The position numbers were made by a program, and so were the translations under genes. This document shows, in pieces, positions 1-10,702 of a stretch of 64,000 bases of DNA. Where the stretch lies: the NCBI GenBank assembly GCA_037043455.1, contig JAWPHD010011289.1, forward strand, positions 21,317 through 85,316, read 5' to 3'. Under the pieces are notes generated by a model that was not told the origin of the DNA, searched no databases, and saw only the letters and a program-made list of their open reading frames with translations. The DNA is from Cyrtodaria siliqua. Lineage: Eukaryota; Mollusca; Bivalvia; Adapedonta; Hiatellidae. Numbering within the stretch: position 1 is the stretch's first letter; each line of letters starts with the position of its first letter.

Positions 1-1290
1 ACTTACCTAATCTTGTCCATATTTTGAGCACAGAAGCATGATTGTCTTGCTCATTTCAAGCACTACCACACATTAAGAACTTTGAAATGTAAGCGCTTTG
101 GAACTCAAGCACATGAAATGGTTCTGAAAAAATATGTAAACTGGGCGTCTATGCTCTTGGTAAAAATCCTGAAATCCGATGGGTTGACGTTCAAATAACT
201 AGCGTATAGAGCTAGTTGCAAATCAGTATTAATGCGTTGGACTAAAAAATGGGATACAGTATATTTTGTCTAACCTTTTCGAAGGCGTCAACATTCAAGT
301 TTTGCCTTAGGTCATTTTCTCACAAACGATATACACTAGACCTTTCAAACTTTGCTTATAGTTGTATCTTGGGTGGTACATCGCAACGTGACAAAGCAAA
401 TGTGCAAGTGACCTTGACCCTCCAAGCAAAGGGCAGATAACTTAATAATATTTAGGTTCAGCTTTTGCATTTAGGTCACTTTTTCACAAATTGTAAGCAT
501 TAGACCTTTAAAACTTTGCTTATAGTTGTATCTTGAGTGGTACATCGCATGTGACAAAGCAAATGTGGAAGTGACCTTGACCCTTCAAGCAAAGGGCATA
601 TAACTTAATAATTTACCTTCAACTTTTACATTGAGGTAAATTTTGTGCAAAATGTATGCACTAGACCTTTCAAGCTTTGTTTATAGTTGTATCTAGAGTG
701 GTACATCACAACGTGTCAAAGCAGATGTGGATGTGACTTTGTCTCTCCAAGCAAAGGGCAGATAGCCTTATAATTTTTACCTTCAACTTTGGTTCAGGTC
801 ACTTTTTCACAAATTGTATGCATTAAGACCTTTCAAACTTTGCTTATAGTTGTATCTTGAGTGGTACATTGCAATGTGATAAAGCAAATGTGGATGTCAG
901 TGACCCTTGACCATCCAAGGGGCAGATAACTTAATAATTTTTACCTTCAACATTTGCCTTTAGGTCACTTTCACAAACTTTATGCATTATACCTTTCAAA
1001 CTTTGCTTATAGTTGTTTCTTTGATAGTACATCACAACGTGTCAAAAAGCAAATGTGGATGAGACCTTCACCATCCAAGCAAAGGGCAGATAACTTTAAT
1101 TGTTACATTTACATCACTTTCTCATGAACTATAATTATGGACTAGATTTTTTAAACCTAATTTATAGCTTAATCTTTGGAAGACAAAATATTCTATTTTG
1201 ACATAGTTGTGTCTTGGGTAGTGCATCTTTTTGGACGCATGGATTTCATCTATGACCTTGACCTACTTTTTGGAGCTGATGATTTTTTTA
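1..1290. repeat. Degenerate ~165-bp tandem repeats
   Basis: From about 262 to 1130 a unit recurs with the landmark ACTTTGCTTATAGTTGTATC near 345, 510, 675, 835 and 995, so the period is about 160-167 bp. Each unit also holds TGACCTTGACC-like words and AAGGGCAGATAAC. The terminal part (1140-1290) is nearly the same as 6330-6480, so this is one copy of a dispersed element. Bases 1-261 show no recognisable gene or repeat. All of it should be intronic to the syntaxin gene, whose upstream exons lie outside the window. Confidence 0.75.
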
Positions 1291-1443
1291 AATAGAATGG
1301 CATTTTGTTTAATGCACTTAAATGTCATCTCAGCAAACTCCATTGTTTTTAGTTACTAACATGTTTACAAACTTTCATTTAAGAATCATTGACCTTTTTA
1401 TTTTTAAGTCCCATAATGGACACATTCTGCCTTTAATTTTCAG

Positions 1444-1534
1444 GTTTTCTCAGACGGCACAGGTGTTACAGATGGAGAACGATGTAGATTTGGAACTGAT
1501 AAAGGAGAGAGAGACAGCCATCAAACAGTTAGAG
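1444..1534 (+). CDS. STX12: Syntaxin-7/12 family Qa-SNARE, exon with start of SNARE motif
   Basis: Endosomal t-SNARE exon. After the acceptor TTTAATTTTCAG the exon starts in phase 2 (one base completes a codon) and reads FSQTAQVLQMENDVDLELIK, then ERETAIKQLE, before the donor GAG|GTAGGG. The stretch DLELIKERETAI-QLE is the signature that opens the SNARE helix in animal syntaxin 12/7. It ends in phase 0. Family role: a tail-anchored Qa-SNARE that pairs with Qb, Qc and R-SNAREs to fuse early and late endosomal membranes. The N-terminal Habc-domain exons must lie before position 1. I cannot separate STX7 from STX12, since invertebrates often have a single gene of this type. The identification is strong; exact exon edges rest on splice consensus and on phase agreement with the next exons. 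Confidence 0.9.
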
Positions 1535-2441
1535 GTAGGGTTGATGTGCTTTGTCACCTGCTTGTTTGTTTCAGCGCCAAGCCAGTGGATTACCCAGCTT
1601 AATCAGAAAGTTCTTTGAATTGATCAAATCGACAAAGAAGATAAAGCTAAGACTTCTATTGAGTCGTTCATATTGACCCGACTTGGAGAGATACATAATC
1701 CTAAACCAGCAGTTGTCTCTGTCTACAAGCTTAGACAGTTTTCCAGTGAATGAATGTAATAATTTTATGCCCTGACGTTTTGTATATAGGTTGCAAAAAT
1801 GGAGTTAAGTTCCAACAAAGTCTCAGAGTTTGTGCTTCTGGGACAGTTGGTCATATAAAAAAAACAGGTGCAATTTCAATAACGTTATTCTGTCAGTATC
1901 AATTATCTTTTTCTGTAGCATTCATATTTTGGAGAATAAAGTTGTTTAAAGGGACTAACGGCATTCTTGGAAGTTTTTATCAAACATTAAAATTAACGTC
2001 TCAATTTATTAATTCAAAATCATTTAGACGTTCAACCTGCTTGCATATAATTAAATACAATTTTGAGTTTTCATGTTCCGTTCTTGTTTTACCAGTTGTT
2101 TAAATATATTATTGGTGCAATGAAATCAACAGTAATATGCAAAAAATAATTTGCCTAATACTATTCTTAGAACTTATACTGATGATTGAACAAATGCATT
2201 TTCTGGAGAAAAAGTAACAGGACATTACGAGTTTTAAACAGATCTAGATTGCCATGTGTCCCTTTAAATGAAGGATCTGGTTTCAAAATATGATTTGCTA
2301 AGGGTTCTGTTCATAATGAATTCATTGGATTAAGAGCAGTTGTATGGACTTTCTTGTGTTATTTCAACATTGTTGGATTACTAGGTGAGCCCTTAAGCCA
2401 CATTTGAACCTCTTGTTATTGTATTATTTCTGTTATTTTAG
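1535..2441 (+). other. STX12: Syntaxin intron
   Basis: Phase-0 intron with GTAGGG donor and TGTTATTTTAG acceptor. It contains a TTAA-flanked MITE (1946-2267) and otherwise nothing recognised. Confidence 0.8.
1946..2267. mobile_element. TTAA-flanked MITE (piggyBac-type ends), family A
   Basis: The ends are inverted: TTAAAGGGAC...GGCATTCTTG on the left and AGATTGCCATGTGTCCCTTTAA on the right, with TTAA at both borders as in piggyBac-type target sites. No ORF of its own. The same ends recur near 8265-8577, 11624-12425 and 14184-14905. Confidence 0.7.
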
Positions 2442-2514
2442 AGTGACATAATGGATGTGAACCAGATATTTAAGGACCTTGGCATGCTGGTACATGAACA
2501 AGGAGAAGTGTTAG
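2442..2514 (+). CDS. STX12: Syntaxin-7/12 family, central SNARE exon
   Basis: Begins in phase 0 after TTATTTTAG and reads [20 protein letters not shown], then GEVL plus one base, before the donor G|GTAACT (73 nt, ends in phase 1). It continues the SNARE heptads from QLE without a gap. The glutamine in HEQGE (codon 2499-2501) is at the position of the ionic zero-layer Q that defines Q-SNAREs. [11 protein letters not shown] is nearly invariant in STX7/STX12. The reading frame is intact, and hydrophobic a/d positions are preserved. Confidence 0.92.
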
Positions 2515-2937
2515 GTAACTATCTGTATTCCATAATAAACATGCAATCTGTGATTGTATGATATTAATTTTTATTATATACCTATCAATAATATATACGT
2601 AGTACCTTCGTTTTCTTACAGTGGAATACAACAACCTGTATCACACTACAGGTTATTACTATGCTACTAAAAAAAGAATTAGTACCACTATCTTACAAAA
2701 AATAGAACAGCGTTTTTTCCAATGATTCAAGCAAGTTTTATGCCACTATGCGCGAGAACGTCAAGATGATGTTGCGTCATACAACAAAACAAGTAGGTCA
2801 GACCAATGAACACCAACACCTTAAAACTACAAACAATTTCCCGCTGCACTTTATCGAGAAATAATATGCTTTATTGAATGTGTATGCAATAGCATTGCAA
2901 ATATTTCTATGTTGATGTGTAAGAGGTATATAATAAA

Positions 2938-3066
2938 AGGATCATTACTAGAGTAACGTGTTCTAGAAGTTTGTATCACCTCTTGCAGGTAAATGCTCCG
3001 CCTCTCGTGTGTTCCTTGATCTGGCATTTACAAACTTCCAGAACACGTTACTTTAGTAATAATCCT
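2938..3066. mobile_element. Short inverted-repeat (foldback) element
   Basis: The arms 2944-2975 and 3030-3060 are near-perfect reverse complements (AGTAACGTGTTCTAGAAGTT against AACTTCCAGAACACGTTACT). Inner GGTAAATGC/GGCATTTAC also pairs. It is MITE-like and has no ORF. Confidence 0.65.
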
Positions 3067-3649
3067 ATTGTACAAGGCTGCTTGTATGTATTTCTATTTA
3101 CTAATTTTGACTAATCAGCAAGTTGTAGTATTAAAGCCACTAGTATTGAACTGAATGTTGTTTAACGGCTCATCAACACACTATAGGTTATTTAGAGCCG
3201 CCCCAGAGAGAGGGGAAGGATACATAGGAATCCTGGAACAGTGCCCTACTCTTATTATCGAATATATTCCTATGGTTCTTTAACATGCTCAGAGGATAGA
3301 CCGCCCGGTTTATCGTATAACAAAAGAGAGCACCTATACATTGAAGTCTTAAAAGAGTGCATTGTTCTGGATTTAAATTAATTTAGAAAAGCAACATAAC
3401 TTTTAAAATTATTTGAAGGTTTTAGCGTTTAATTTGCTAGAATGTTGAATGTATTCAAAGCAATCTTGTTTTATTTTTTATTTTGAATTGTTATAAATAT
3501 AATTTTGAACACAAGCATCTTTCATCAAGCATAATTTATTCAAATTACATACTGTATATTCTCATTTAGCAGACAGTATAACCAATCATATACATATTAT
3601 TGACATTGACAGAGATAATTTTACCTAAAGTGAACAAAACATTAAGAAA

Positions 3650-4139
3650 ATTACTTTAAAGAGGTTGATGCACTATTTTTAAACAATGTTTATTTCAAAG
3701 GCCTCTGAATAACTTCATAAAAGCTGAAAGAAATATCAAAATGCCATGAAAAATAAAGAAGGTATGACCTATTAAAATTTGCAAAGAAACACAAATGGAG
3801 GCGGCCATCTCTGAGCAATGACGTCATCGCGCCATTTTACCATATATGGCATACTGATTAAATGTCTTTTAAAGCAAAGGCAATCACTGCACATACAATT
3901 TATACATTTTACATCTGTATATTTATTTTTAATCATTTTGCAGTGATTTTCTTTGCTTTACAATACATTTTGTCAATATGCCATATATAGTAAAATGACA
4001 ATGACGTCATTGTTCCAAGATGGCCGCTTCCATTTATGTTCTTCGCAAATTTTCAATAGGTCATATCTTATTTTCAAGGTGTCCTATCCCTTTTAAATAA
4101 ATAGTTTTTGAGAAAAGTGCATCAAATCCTTTAAGTAAG
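3650..4139. mobile_element. ~490-bp hairpin MITE carrying two TGACGTCA sites
   Basis: The outer inverted ends are 3651-3673 (TTACTTTAAAGAGGTTGATG) and 4117-4139 (CATCAAATCCTTTAAGTAAG). The inner arms, around GCAATGACGTCATCGCG and ACAATGACGTCATTGTTCC, also pair, as do AGATGGCCGC and GGCGGCCATCT. A related copy sits at about 43480-43905 in the stathmin intron. Confidence 0.7.
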
Positions 4140-4276
4140 TTTTCATTGCGTTAACTTGTCTGTTTTGAAAGAAATATTTGTCACCACCTGAGGGTCATCA
4201 TTATTGTCTTTATCCAGTTGAGTTTGTCTACAAGCAGTTCAACTGAACATTCACCATGCAGGGTTTACTTAAGTTC

Positions 4277-4642
4277 TTCAGTTTCCTTCTATTGTTGTCT
4301 GTGTGTTCTGCAGTTTCCTTCCATTGTTGTCTGTGCGTTCTGCAGTTCCTTCCATTGTTGTCTGTGTGTTCTGCAATTTCCTTCCATTGTTGTCTGTGCG
4401 TTCTGCAGTTTCCTTCCATTGTTGTCTGTGTGTTCTGCAGTTTCCTTCCATTGTTGTCTGTGTGTTCTGCAGTTTCCTTCCATTGTTGTCTGTGCGTTCT
4501 GCAGTTTCCTTCCATTGTTGTCTGTGCGTTCTGCAGTTTCCTTCCATTGTTGTCTGTGCGTTCTGCAGTTTCCTTCCATTGTTGTCTGTGCGTTATGCAA
4601 TTTCCTTCCATTGTTGTCTGTGCGTTCTGCAGTTTCCTTCCT
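4277..4642. repeat. 32-bp minisatellite, about 11 copies
   Basis: The unit CTGTGTGTTCTGCAGTTTCC plus TTCCATTGTTGT repeats with little variation (GTGTG or GTGCG, occasional short deletions). A 32-bp period shifts frame each copy, so the long open frames here are repeat artefacts. Confidence 0.9.
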
Positions 4643-4818
4643 GTGCTATCGAGAGGGATTTATATAAGCTCAGTAGCTCATGAATCTGGTTCACATTTCT
4701 GTTTTGAAGCAATTTACTGATAAGTTAAGAAAATGAATGTGCATTTGGCCTGCAGATGAACTACACAAAAGCTGGTTAAAATGTGAACCATATTCATATG
4801 TCTGCGTTTCTATTACAG

Positions 4819-4901
4819 ATAGCATAGAAGCAAATGTTGAGCATGCGGAGGTTCACGTCGGGGAAGGAACACAACAGTTGTCAAAAGCTAGAGATTACCA
4901 G
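4819..4901 (+). CDS. STX12: Syntaxin-7/12 family, last common SNARE exon
   Basis: After TCTATTACAG, two bases complete the Asp codon split from the previous exon. The exon then reads DSIEANVEHAEVHVGEGTQQ and LSKARDYQ, and the donor is CAG|GTACAG (phase 0). DSIEANVE-AEVHV is a hallmark of STX7/STX12. This exon supplies the C-terminal half of the SNARE motif, ending directly before the juxtamembrane segment. Its donor can join either of two terminal exons, 5591-5698 or 9872-9964, which both start in phase 0. Confidence 0.92.
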
Positions 4902-4954
4902 GTACAGGGACAACATTACTCCCCACAGTTTATATCACCGCTGACCGCAACAAC

Positions 4955-5110
4955 TTACGGATGGCGGGAGGTGTAAAGTACTGGTTCTACCCAGGAAAAG
5001 TGGGTAGTCTGCATCCACCACAAAAATATAAATAAAAATTGATCGTCATATATAGTCTTACATGTGTTGAAAATGACGTAAAACACCATACAAACAAACA
5101 AAACAACTAT
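4955..5110 (+). mobile_element. SINE fragment (core and tail)
   Basis: It contains GGCGGGAGGTGTAAAGTACT, then GGTTCTACCCAGGAAAAGTG, CTGCATCCACCACAAAAATA and GACGTAAAACACCAT, followed by a (CAAA)n-like tail at 5090-5107. The same core occurs at 16106, 26380, 31540, 36184 and, inverted, at 54930 and 58900. It lies 50 bp after the common syntaxin exon. Confidence 0.75.
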
Positions 5111-5590
5111 GTCCAGGATATGTTGTATGTCGGTCATACGGCAAATGAATATATGTATATAAAAAATTACAACAATGAGAATTGCTTAAAATTAATTATA
5201 GCGATTTAGTTAAATCAATTTTGTTTTGAGGCCCGCTTATTAATATGGTGAGTTGTTGGTTAAGAGGTATAGCAGGGGTAAATAAAAAAAAATACAGGTC
5301 TTAGAATACACTACAATTTATGTCAAAAGGCAAAATGGTCTGTTCTTTCGCAGAAATTCTGATTTCTGTTTACAAATTTGCCATTTTTAGCCCAACTGAC
5401 CTAAGGCATTTCGAGTCTCTGAAGGCTTAAGTTGCATCAGTGCTGTTTTTATTATCACTCAAGTTTTATTTTGCGCTTATTGTTTATTCATATTTAATTA
5501 AGTTGAAATTCTTTTAGAATTAGTTTTATTTTGTGTTTTTGTTTGTAAGTATCGGTTTATATACGTTTATTATTTTGTTTTTTATTTCAG

Positions 5591-5698
5591 TCGAAGGCTA
5601 GAAGAAAAAAGTGTTGTCTGATTATTGTGTGTTTAGTTGTTGTAGCTGTAGTTGCTATCATTCTCATTGCTGTGTACGTGCCCAAAAGTAAAAACTGA
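5591..5698 (+). CDS. STX12: Syntaxin alternative terminal exon A (SKARRKK-type anchor)
   Basis: A TTTTTATTTCAG acceptor opens a phase-0 exon of 35 codons plus TGA. It begins SKARRKKCCLIIVCLVVVAV and runs through AIILIAVYV to PKSKN. Structure: basic juxtamembrane patch, cysteines at exon residues 8, 9 and 14 (possible palmitoylation), a transmembrane helix of about 22 residues, and a short lumenal or outside tail with two Lys. YQ|SKARRKK is the juxtamembrane sequence typical of plasma-membrane syntaxins 1-4, unlike the KSRK-LC of vertebrate STX7/12. It is 689 bp from the common donor. No AATAAA is evident for more than 1 kb downstream, where a dispersed repeat begins at about 5745, so polyadenylation for this isoform is unresolved. 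Exon identity is strong; isoform use is inference. Confidence 0.88.
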   Translation, partial: SKARRKKCCLIIVCLVVVAVVAIILIAVYVPKSKN

Positions 5699-5744
5699 TA
5701 CCCCAAGGTACATGCACACTTGATGTATTTCATGTTTTAATTTT

Positions 5745-6485
5745 TGTCTCGCCTTTTCGAAGAAAAGAAGAGACATAGGTGTTGCTTTTCCGGCGGCAGC
5801 AAAGGCGTCAACATTCAAGTTTTGCATTTAGGTCATTTTCTCACAAACTGTATACACTAGACCATTCAAACTTTGCTTAAAGTTGTATCTTGGGTGGTAC
5901 ATCGCAACATGACAAAGCAAATGTGCAAGTGACCTTGACAGTCCAAGCAAAGGGCAGATAACTTAATAATTTTTAGGTTCAACTTTTGCATTGAGGTCAA
6001 TTTAGCGCAAACTATATGCACTATACCTTTCAAACTTTGTTTATAGTTGTACCTAGGGTGGTACATCCCAACGTGACAAAGCAGATGTGGATGTGAGCTT
6101 GACTCTCCAAACAAAGGGCAGATAACCTTATAACTTTTACCTTCAACTTTGGCATTTATTCACTTTTTCACAAACTGTATGCACTAAGACCTTTCAAACT
6201 TTGCCTACAGTTGTATCTTGAGTGGTACATTGCAACGTGACAACGCATATGTGGATGTGACCTTCAACATAAAAGCAAAGGGCAGATAACTTTAATTGTT
6301 ACATTTACATCACTTTCTCACAAACTAGAATTATGCACTAGATGTTTTAAACCTAATTTATAGCTTAATCTTTGGAAGACAAAATATTCTATTTTGACAT
6401 AATTGTGTCTTGGGTAGTGCATCTTTTTGGACTCATGCATTTCATCTATGACCTTGACCTACTTTTCGAAGCTGATGATTTTTTG
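5745..6485. repeat. Dispersed repeat with ~165-bp internal units
   Basis: Opens with GTCTCGCCTTTTCGAAGAAA and ...GAGACATAGG, then three units with the ACTTTGCTTATAGTTGTA landmark at about 5870, 6030 and 6195. The terminal 150 bp matches 1140-1290. Short ORFs inside it are not genes. Confidence 0.75.
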
Positions 6486-6741
6486 CTGTACTGGTAACAG
6501 CAGAGTTCTGGCCCTTGATTTAGTTGAAAATGCTATATTTTGCCTCGTTAAGATGATAGGGCCTTCATTTTTCATCCGATGTTTACCAAACTTTAACAGA
6601 TTGTTAATATTAATGAAAGCTCTGACAAGTTCGAAAACCAGCCATATCGGACCAGTAAAAGTGGAGTTATGGCCATTGATTTCGTATAAAATGATATTTT
6701 GCCTCGTTAATACGTGGATTTCTTGTTATCTCTACTGGAGC

Positions 6742-6928
6742 TAAGGGCTATTCCATGAAAATTAATTTCAAAGGTCGCATGTATGTTTTTCACTTCAGGA
6801 AGGCACTTTTGAAATATAGATGCAAAATTGGTGTAAAGAACCACATTTCAGATGATAGGGTTCACCCATAGATGTTTATTAAATTGCCTTCCTGGGGTCC
6901 CTGGTATGTTTTAATGGAATAGCCCTTA
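6742..6928. mobile_element. ~190-bp long-TIR MITE
   Basis: TAAGGGCTATTCCAT at 6742-6756 is inverted as ATGGAATAGCCCTTA at 6914-6928. A second copy lies at 10703-10886, sharing CTTCCTGGGGTCC and ATGTATGTTTTAATGGAATA. No ORF. Confidence 0.75.
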
Positions 6929-7610
6929 TGCAATGGAGTGTCTAGATTAATTCATTCAAATTAATTATCAAATTAATTAAACCACACCTCCAAGATGGAT
7001 GCCGTCTGTATTTACATTGACTTAGGTAGGAAGACTTGTGATGACTACTTCACCATGAACTGTTGATTTGATTTTCATAAAACTCCACTGATAACTGTGG
7101 GTAATATTGAGTTTTAGTGAGATTTGACTGCCTCGGAAATCAAAGATGGAGGCCAAGGCTTAAAATAAACTTCAAATAGAAAAGTTTGTAATCTCTACAC
7201 CGCTAGAATCGCAAGTGATATTGTTCTAACACCTTCTGCCCAACATATGTAATTGGTCCGATATTTGTCCGATATTGAAATAGTTTTGATGTGGCTTCCA
7301 AAATAAAAATTACTGCCATTGGTCAGCTTTGTTTAAAAGGATTTATAATATTAGAGGAAACATTTTTGATCAGTACCTCATAAAAAAGTGATGCTAAGTA
7401 CTGTCCAAAATACGTGTAACAAATTCAGTACTATACATGATTTGGTTAAAAGATTTCCAAAATATTTGATTTTACACAAGTGAAAGAAATCAAACTTTAA
7501 GTTTATCTTTTCTAGAAGAGTTTTTCTTTTCTAGAACTGCAAGAGATATTGATATGAAACTAAATATCAAGCATGACATGTAGTTAGTCCAATTCGAAAT
7601 ATTATGTTGA
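6929..7610. other. No recognisable feature
   Basis: AT-rich, stops in all frames, no convincing ORF. Phrases such as AAGATGGATGCC and AAGATGGAGGCC resemble decayed repeat sequence. It lies between the two alternative syntaxin terminal exons. Confidence 0.5.
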
Positions 7611-7614
7611 TCAG

Positions 7615-8025
7615 AATCCCCGTTTGGTTGCCGGGGTAGAATACAACCACTGCAAACACACCGTCACATGGAGAGGGGTAGGACACCCTTCCCCCCCAAA
7701 TTCATATTCATTTTGTAATTTTTTGTTCATGCTCATTAAAGGTCTTCATCATGACCCCTGCATTGTTTCAAATTGTTTCAGGTGCCATCTCGCTCACATC
7801 ACTAAGAGCAGTGGCAGAAAATAAACGTGGCTCCAGCGTAAATGGAGTGTCTACAGTAGAATTTGCAGCAACTCTGCAGATCAGGGTGAGAAGGTTCTAG
7901 GCCCATTCTCCATATTTTATCTCGATGTACATGGAGGATGAGTCTGGCATATTCATGCCTGTTAGGCGCCATATAACCTTTCATGTGTTGGTGCGCCTTA
8001 AAACCCAATTCAATTCGGACTTCAG
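7615..8025 (+). mobile_element. Interspersed repeat B, ~400 bp
   Basis: Starts CCCCGTTTGGTTGCCGGGGT and runs through GGTGCCATCTCGCTCACATC to a CGCCTTAAAACCCAATTCAA end. Further copies lie at 12470-12830, 16755-17105, 18645-19005 and 22935-23293, with fragments at about 26745-26835 and 31890-32000. It looks like a non-autonomous retroposon or SINE tail. No coding capacity. Confidence 0.7.
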
Positions 8026-8264
8026 GGTCCCATCTGGCTTATTTCTTCTTTGCTCCACCACTTGCGCCAAATGAGGTAAGTTGGAGCCAAATTTGAAAAA
8101 TGGGAGACATTTGGTTCACTTTAAAAATGGCTGCCAGTTTCAAGTTAATTACAAATGAGATATTCATGCACCTTCAGAGGAACACATTAGGTGATGATGT
8201 TTGATGGATCCTAATACTAATTCTACTTACCACAAAACGCAGATGCAAGATGGATGTCAGGGCT

Positions 8265-8577
8265 AAACGCAGAAATCTTGGAAATGTTTGTCAAGCATTA
8301 GAACTAGCACCTTAATTTATTAAAATCCAGAATCATTTTGACTCTAAACCTCGTTTTCATTCAATTAAATAAAATGTTGGGTTTTCATTTTGTCTTCGAT
8401 ATTCCACCAAATATATTGTTGGTGCACTATAGTCATCTGTCAGTAATATGCAAAAACAATTTACTTTGAACTGTTTAACTAATCAACTAATTATTGTTAA
8501 TGATTGTAAAAATGCAAGTTATGTAGAAAAACTAATTGGATGCCACAAGTTTTAAGATTGCCAGGTGTCCCTTTAAA
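8265..8577. mobile_element. Decayed TTAA MITE family A copy
   Basis: The right end AAGATTGCCAGGTGTCCCTT and the internal GTTGGTGCACTATAGTCATC and CAGTAATATGCAAAAACAAT match the copy at 1946-2267. The left end is degraded. Confidence 0.55.
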
Positions 8578-8599
8578 ATAAAACACTTATTAAAGCTAT

Positions 8600-9871
8600 G
8601 AAAACTTAGGATGTTTGATACTACTTCTCTTGAATCTCGAAGGATTTTGATATGAAACCTTCACCAAAGTGACAGGCATGTGTGTAATAGATGGAAAAAA
8701 AATCTGACTTCTTGTGTCTTCTCAGCCTAAGGAAGTGCTGTATTGATTTGGGGGTCAAAGGTGATAGTTGCAGCTGCACTAATTCAGGCGGCACATTGTG
8801 GAACAACTGGGGTTCTATTTGCTAGATAACAATGAAAATTGGTCTGCGCATTTTGAGCACCGTATATATTACAATAGTCAGATTTTTAGGTTACTCATTT
8901 TTCATGCATTCTTTTTTGCTCAAGCACTGTCAGAAAACAATTGTTCCCAGTAACAACAATCTTTGAATATAGGGAAAGTAATTATAATATATATATATCC
9001 ATCAGACATTACCCACTCAAACTTGGACAACATTTTTCAAGTCATATTGTTTATTCAAAAAATATATACAAATTGTGTATTTCGTTTAGCAGATCAAAAG
9101 GCAAAATGTACTTTTTTAAGTTGTTTTGAAGGGTTAACATGGGTTGTCCTGGTTTTGTCCAAAATCTACACAGCTGTACGCAGCTGTACACAGCTCTCTG
9201 TCGAGCACCAGTCCTGTGGACATTCTACTCATCGCATGTCTGAAGAAACTCATTGCACTCCACATTCCCGTTCATAATGAGTATATCCAACTCTGACTTA
9301 GTTGAGGACATATTTCCCCACCCACACATATTGTGTATCAAGTACAATGGACATAAAAACAAGCGTTAACACTGTAGAAGTTTATCTAACATTGCTTGGG
9401 CGGTCTTCCTACATACCAATGCTGTGCAAGATTAGGAAGTTTAAGATCCATATCAAACGCTCGGGAGTATTTTTATGCCATAAAATGATCAAGACGTCAT
9501 TTACATGAAGATTAACAATTAAAACAAATCTAAAAATAGAGTTCTCAAAGATATTTTGCATTCCAACCTACCAGTATGCTCAAAATAAAGAAACTGATGT
9601 TGAGTGTATTAGGTTTATGAAATGCCGTGTGAGAAAAGGGAGAAACATATTTAGTGGTATATATATTGTGCCAGATAAAAACCATGTGGTCACATAATTT
9701 GAATAACTGCAGGCCTATGGCCCTTGGCATCGATAATTCATTGCAGCCCACCAGTATTGATAGCACAATAAAAATCAGCTAAAAAAGATGTTCTTAAAAA
9801 TAAAGTCCCCTCCAAGTGAAATTGCTCTGAATAAACTCATTTATATAACCATTGTTATTTTTCCATTTCAG
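8600..9871. other. Intronic DNA before terminal exon B, no recognised gene
   Basis: Only short ORFs without family resemblance. 9170-9195 has a repeated CAGCTGTAC word. No clear element boundaries. Confidence 0.45.
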
Positions 9872-9964
9872 ACGAGGTCGAGGAAGAAGCTATGTGTCCT
9901 GGTAATATTCATGTCCGTGATCATCCTCATTGTCGCATTGATCATCTGGCTCGCAACGAGGTAG
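9872..9964 (+). CDS. STX12: Syntaxin alternative terminal exon B (STX7/12-type anchor)
   Basis: A TTTTTCCATTTCAG acceptor opens a phase-0 exon of 30 codons plus TAG. It begins TRSRKKLCVLVIFMSVIILI and ends VALIIWLATR. The order SRKK-LC followed by SVIILI...LIIWL is the tail expected of vertebrate STX12/STX7, so this is the canonical endosomal anchor. It joins in frame to the donor at 4901, 4,970 bp upstream, skipping exon A. Exons A and B align as (A/S)RKK(x)C followed by a hydrophobic helix, consistent with an old exon duplication followed by divergence. If exon B is used, exon A must be skipped, because exon A carries its own stop codon. Confidence 0.9.
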   Translation, partial: TRSRKKLCVLVIFMSVIILIVALIIWLATR

Positions 9965-10278
9965 TTGTCACCATGGCAACACGACCACTGGTTAAATTGT
10001 GTAACAGATATTTAGTTCCATTATGACTGCAGTCAAATTAAAAAAAAATATAGATAAAATTCTGACTTAACAAAAAAAATGGATAAGTATGGGTAGTCGC
10101 GATAAATAGAAACATTTTATAACAGTATGACTTACCAAAAGGAGTAGATGAAATGCATGTCTCTCCAACATAATGTGGGGAGTCATGAGCATTAAAACAT
10201 TTTCATTCTCGACAATATGTAGGGGTTACTTGGCTTTTACTTTATGGACAGCCCATACACAAAGTTTTTCCGACACAA

Positions 10279-10390
10279 AAGGCAGGTGCATAGTGGTTCA
10301 ACAGGTTAACTGTACTAGACATGTTATACAAAAAACAGGTGCATAGTGGTTAAACAGGTTAACCATACTAGACATGTAATTGTTATACCA
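10279..10390. repeat. Imperfect ~60-bp tandem duplication
   Basis: CAGGTGCATAGTGGTT...CAACAGGTTAAC...TACTAGACATGT occurs twice in succession within the probable 3' UTR or flank of syntaxin exon B. Confidence 0.75.
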
Positions 10391-10702
10391 AAAAAATATT
10401 TATGGCAATCTTTTTGTCATGCTTAGTTTAAGCGTGATTTTTGGAATTTATGAATGCTGACTATTACCAAATATCATGAATTGTTTGTCGTTCCTAGGCC
10501 ATATGCATATAAAGCATGCATATAAAAAGTAACAATATTTAAGCATGAAACTCGTTTATTTCGGCAGTTTTGATGCTGTGCGAAAATGAGTTAACACAGC
10601 ATGCTGTTTTGTGTATGTGTATTTAACACATATGCTGTTTAATATTTATTAAAACATAACTAGAAGTTACCATCATTTTTTTTTGCAAATACAGGTTGTG
10701 CA

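Larger units (their letters stand above)
2515..4818 (+). other. STX12: Syntaxin intron with two MITEs and a minisatellite
   Basis: Phase-1 intron with GTAACT donor and TCTATTACAG acceptor. It contains inverted-repeat elements at 2938-3066 and 3650-4139 and a 32-bp minisatellite at 4277-4642. Nothing coding was seen in 3070-3640. Confidence 0.8.

Noticed and set aside
1..9. ACTTACCTA as a minus-strand splice donor
   Set aside because: No coding sequence adjoins it within the window and the motif is expected by chance.
4218..4720. Long ORFs on both strands encoding Cys/Leu-rich or Gln/Thr-rich repeats
   Set aside because: They are all shadows of the 32-bp minisatellite, which is open in several frames on both strands.
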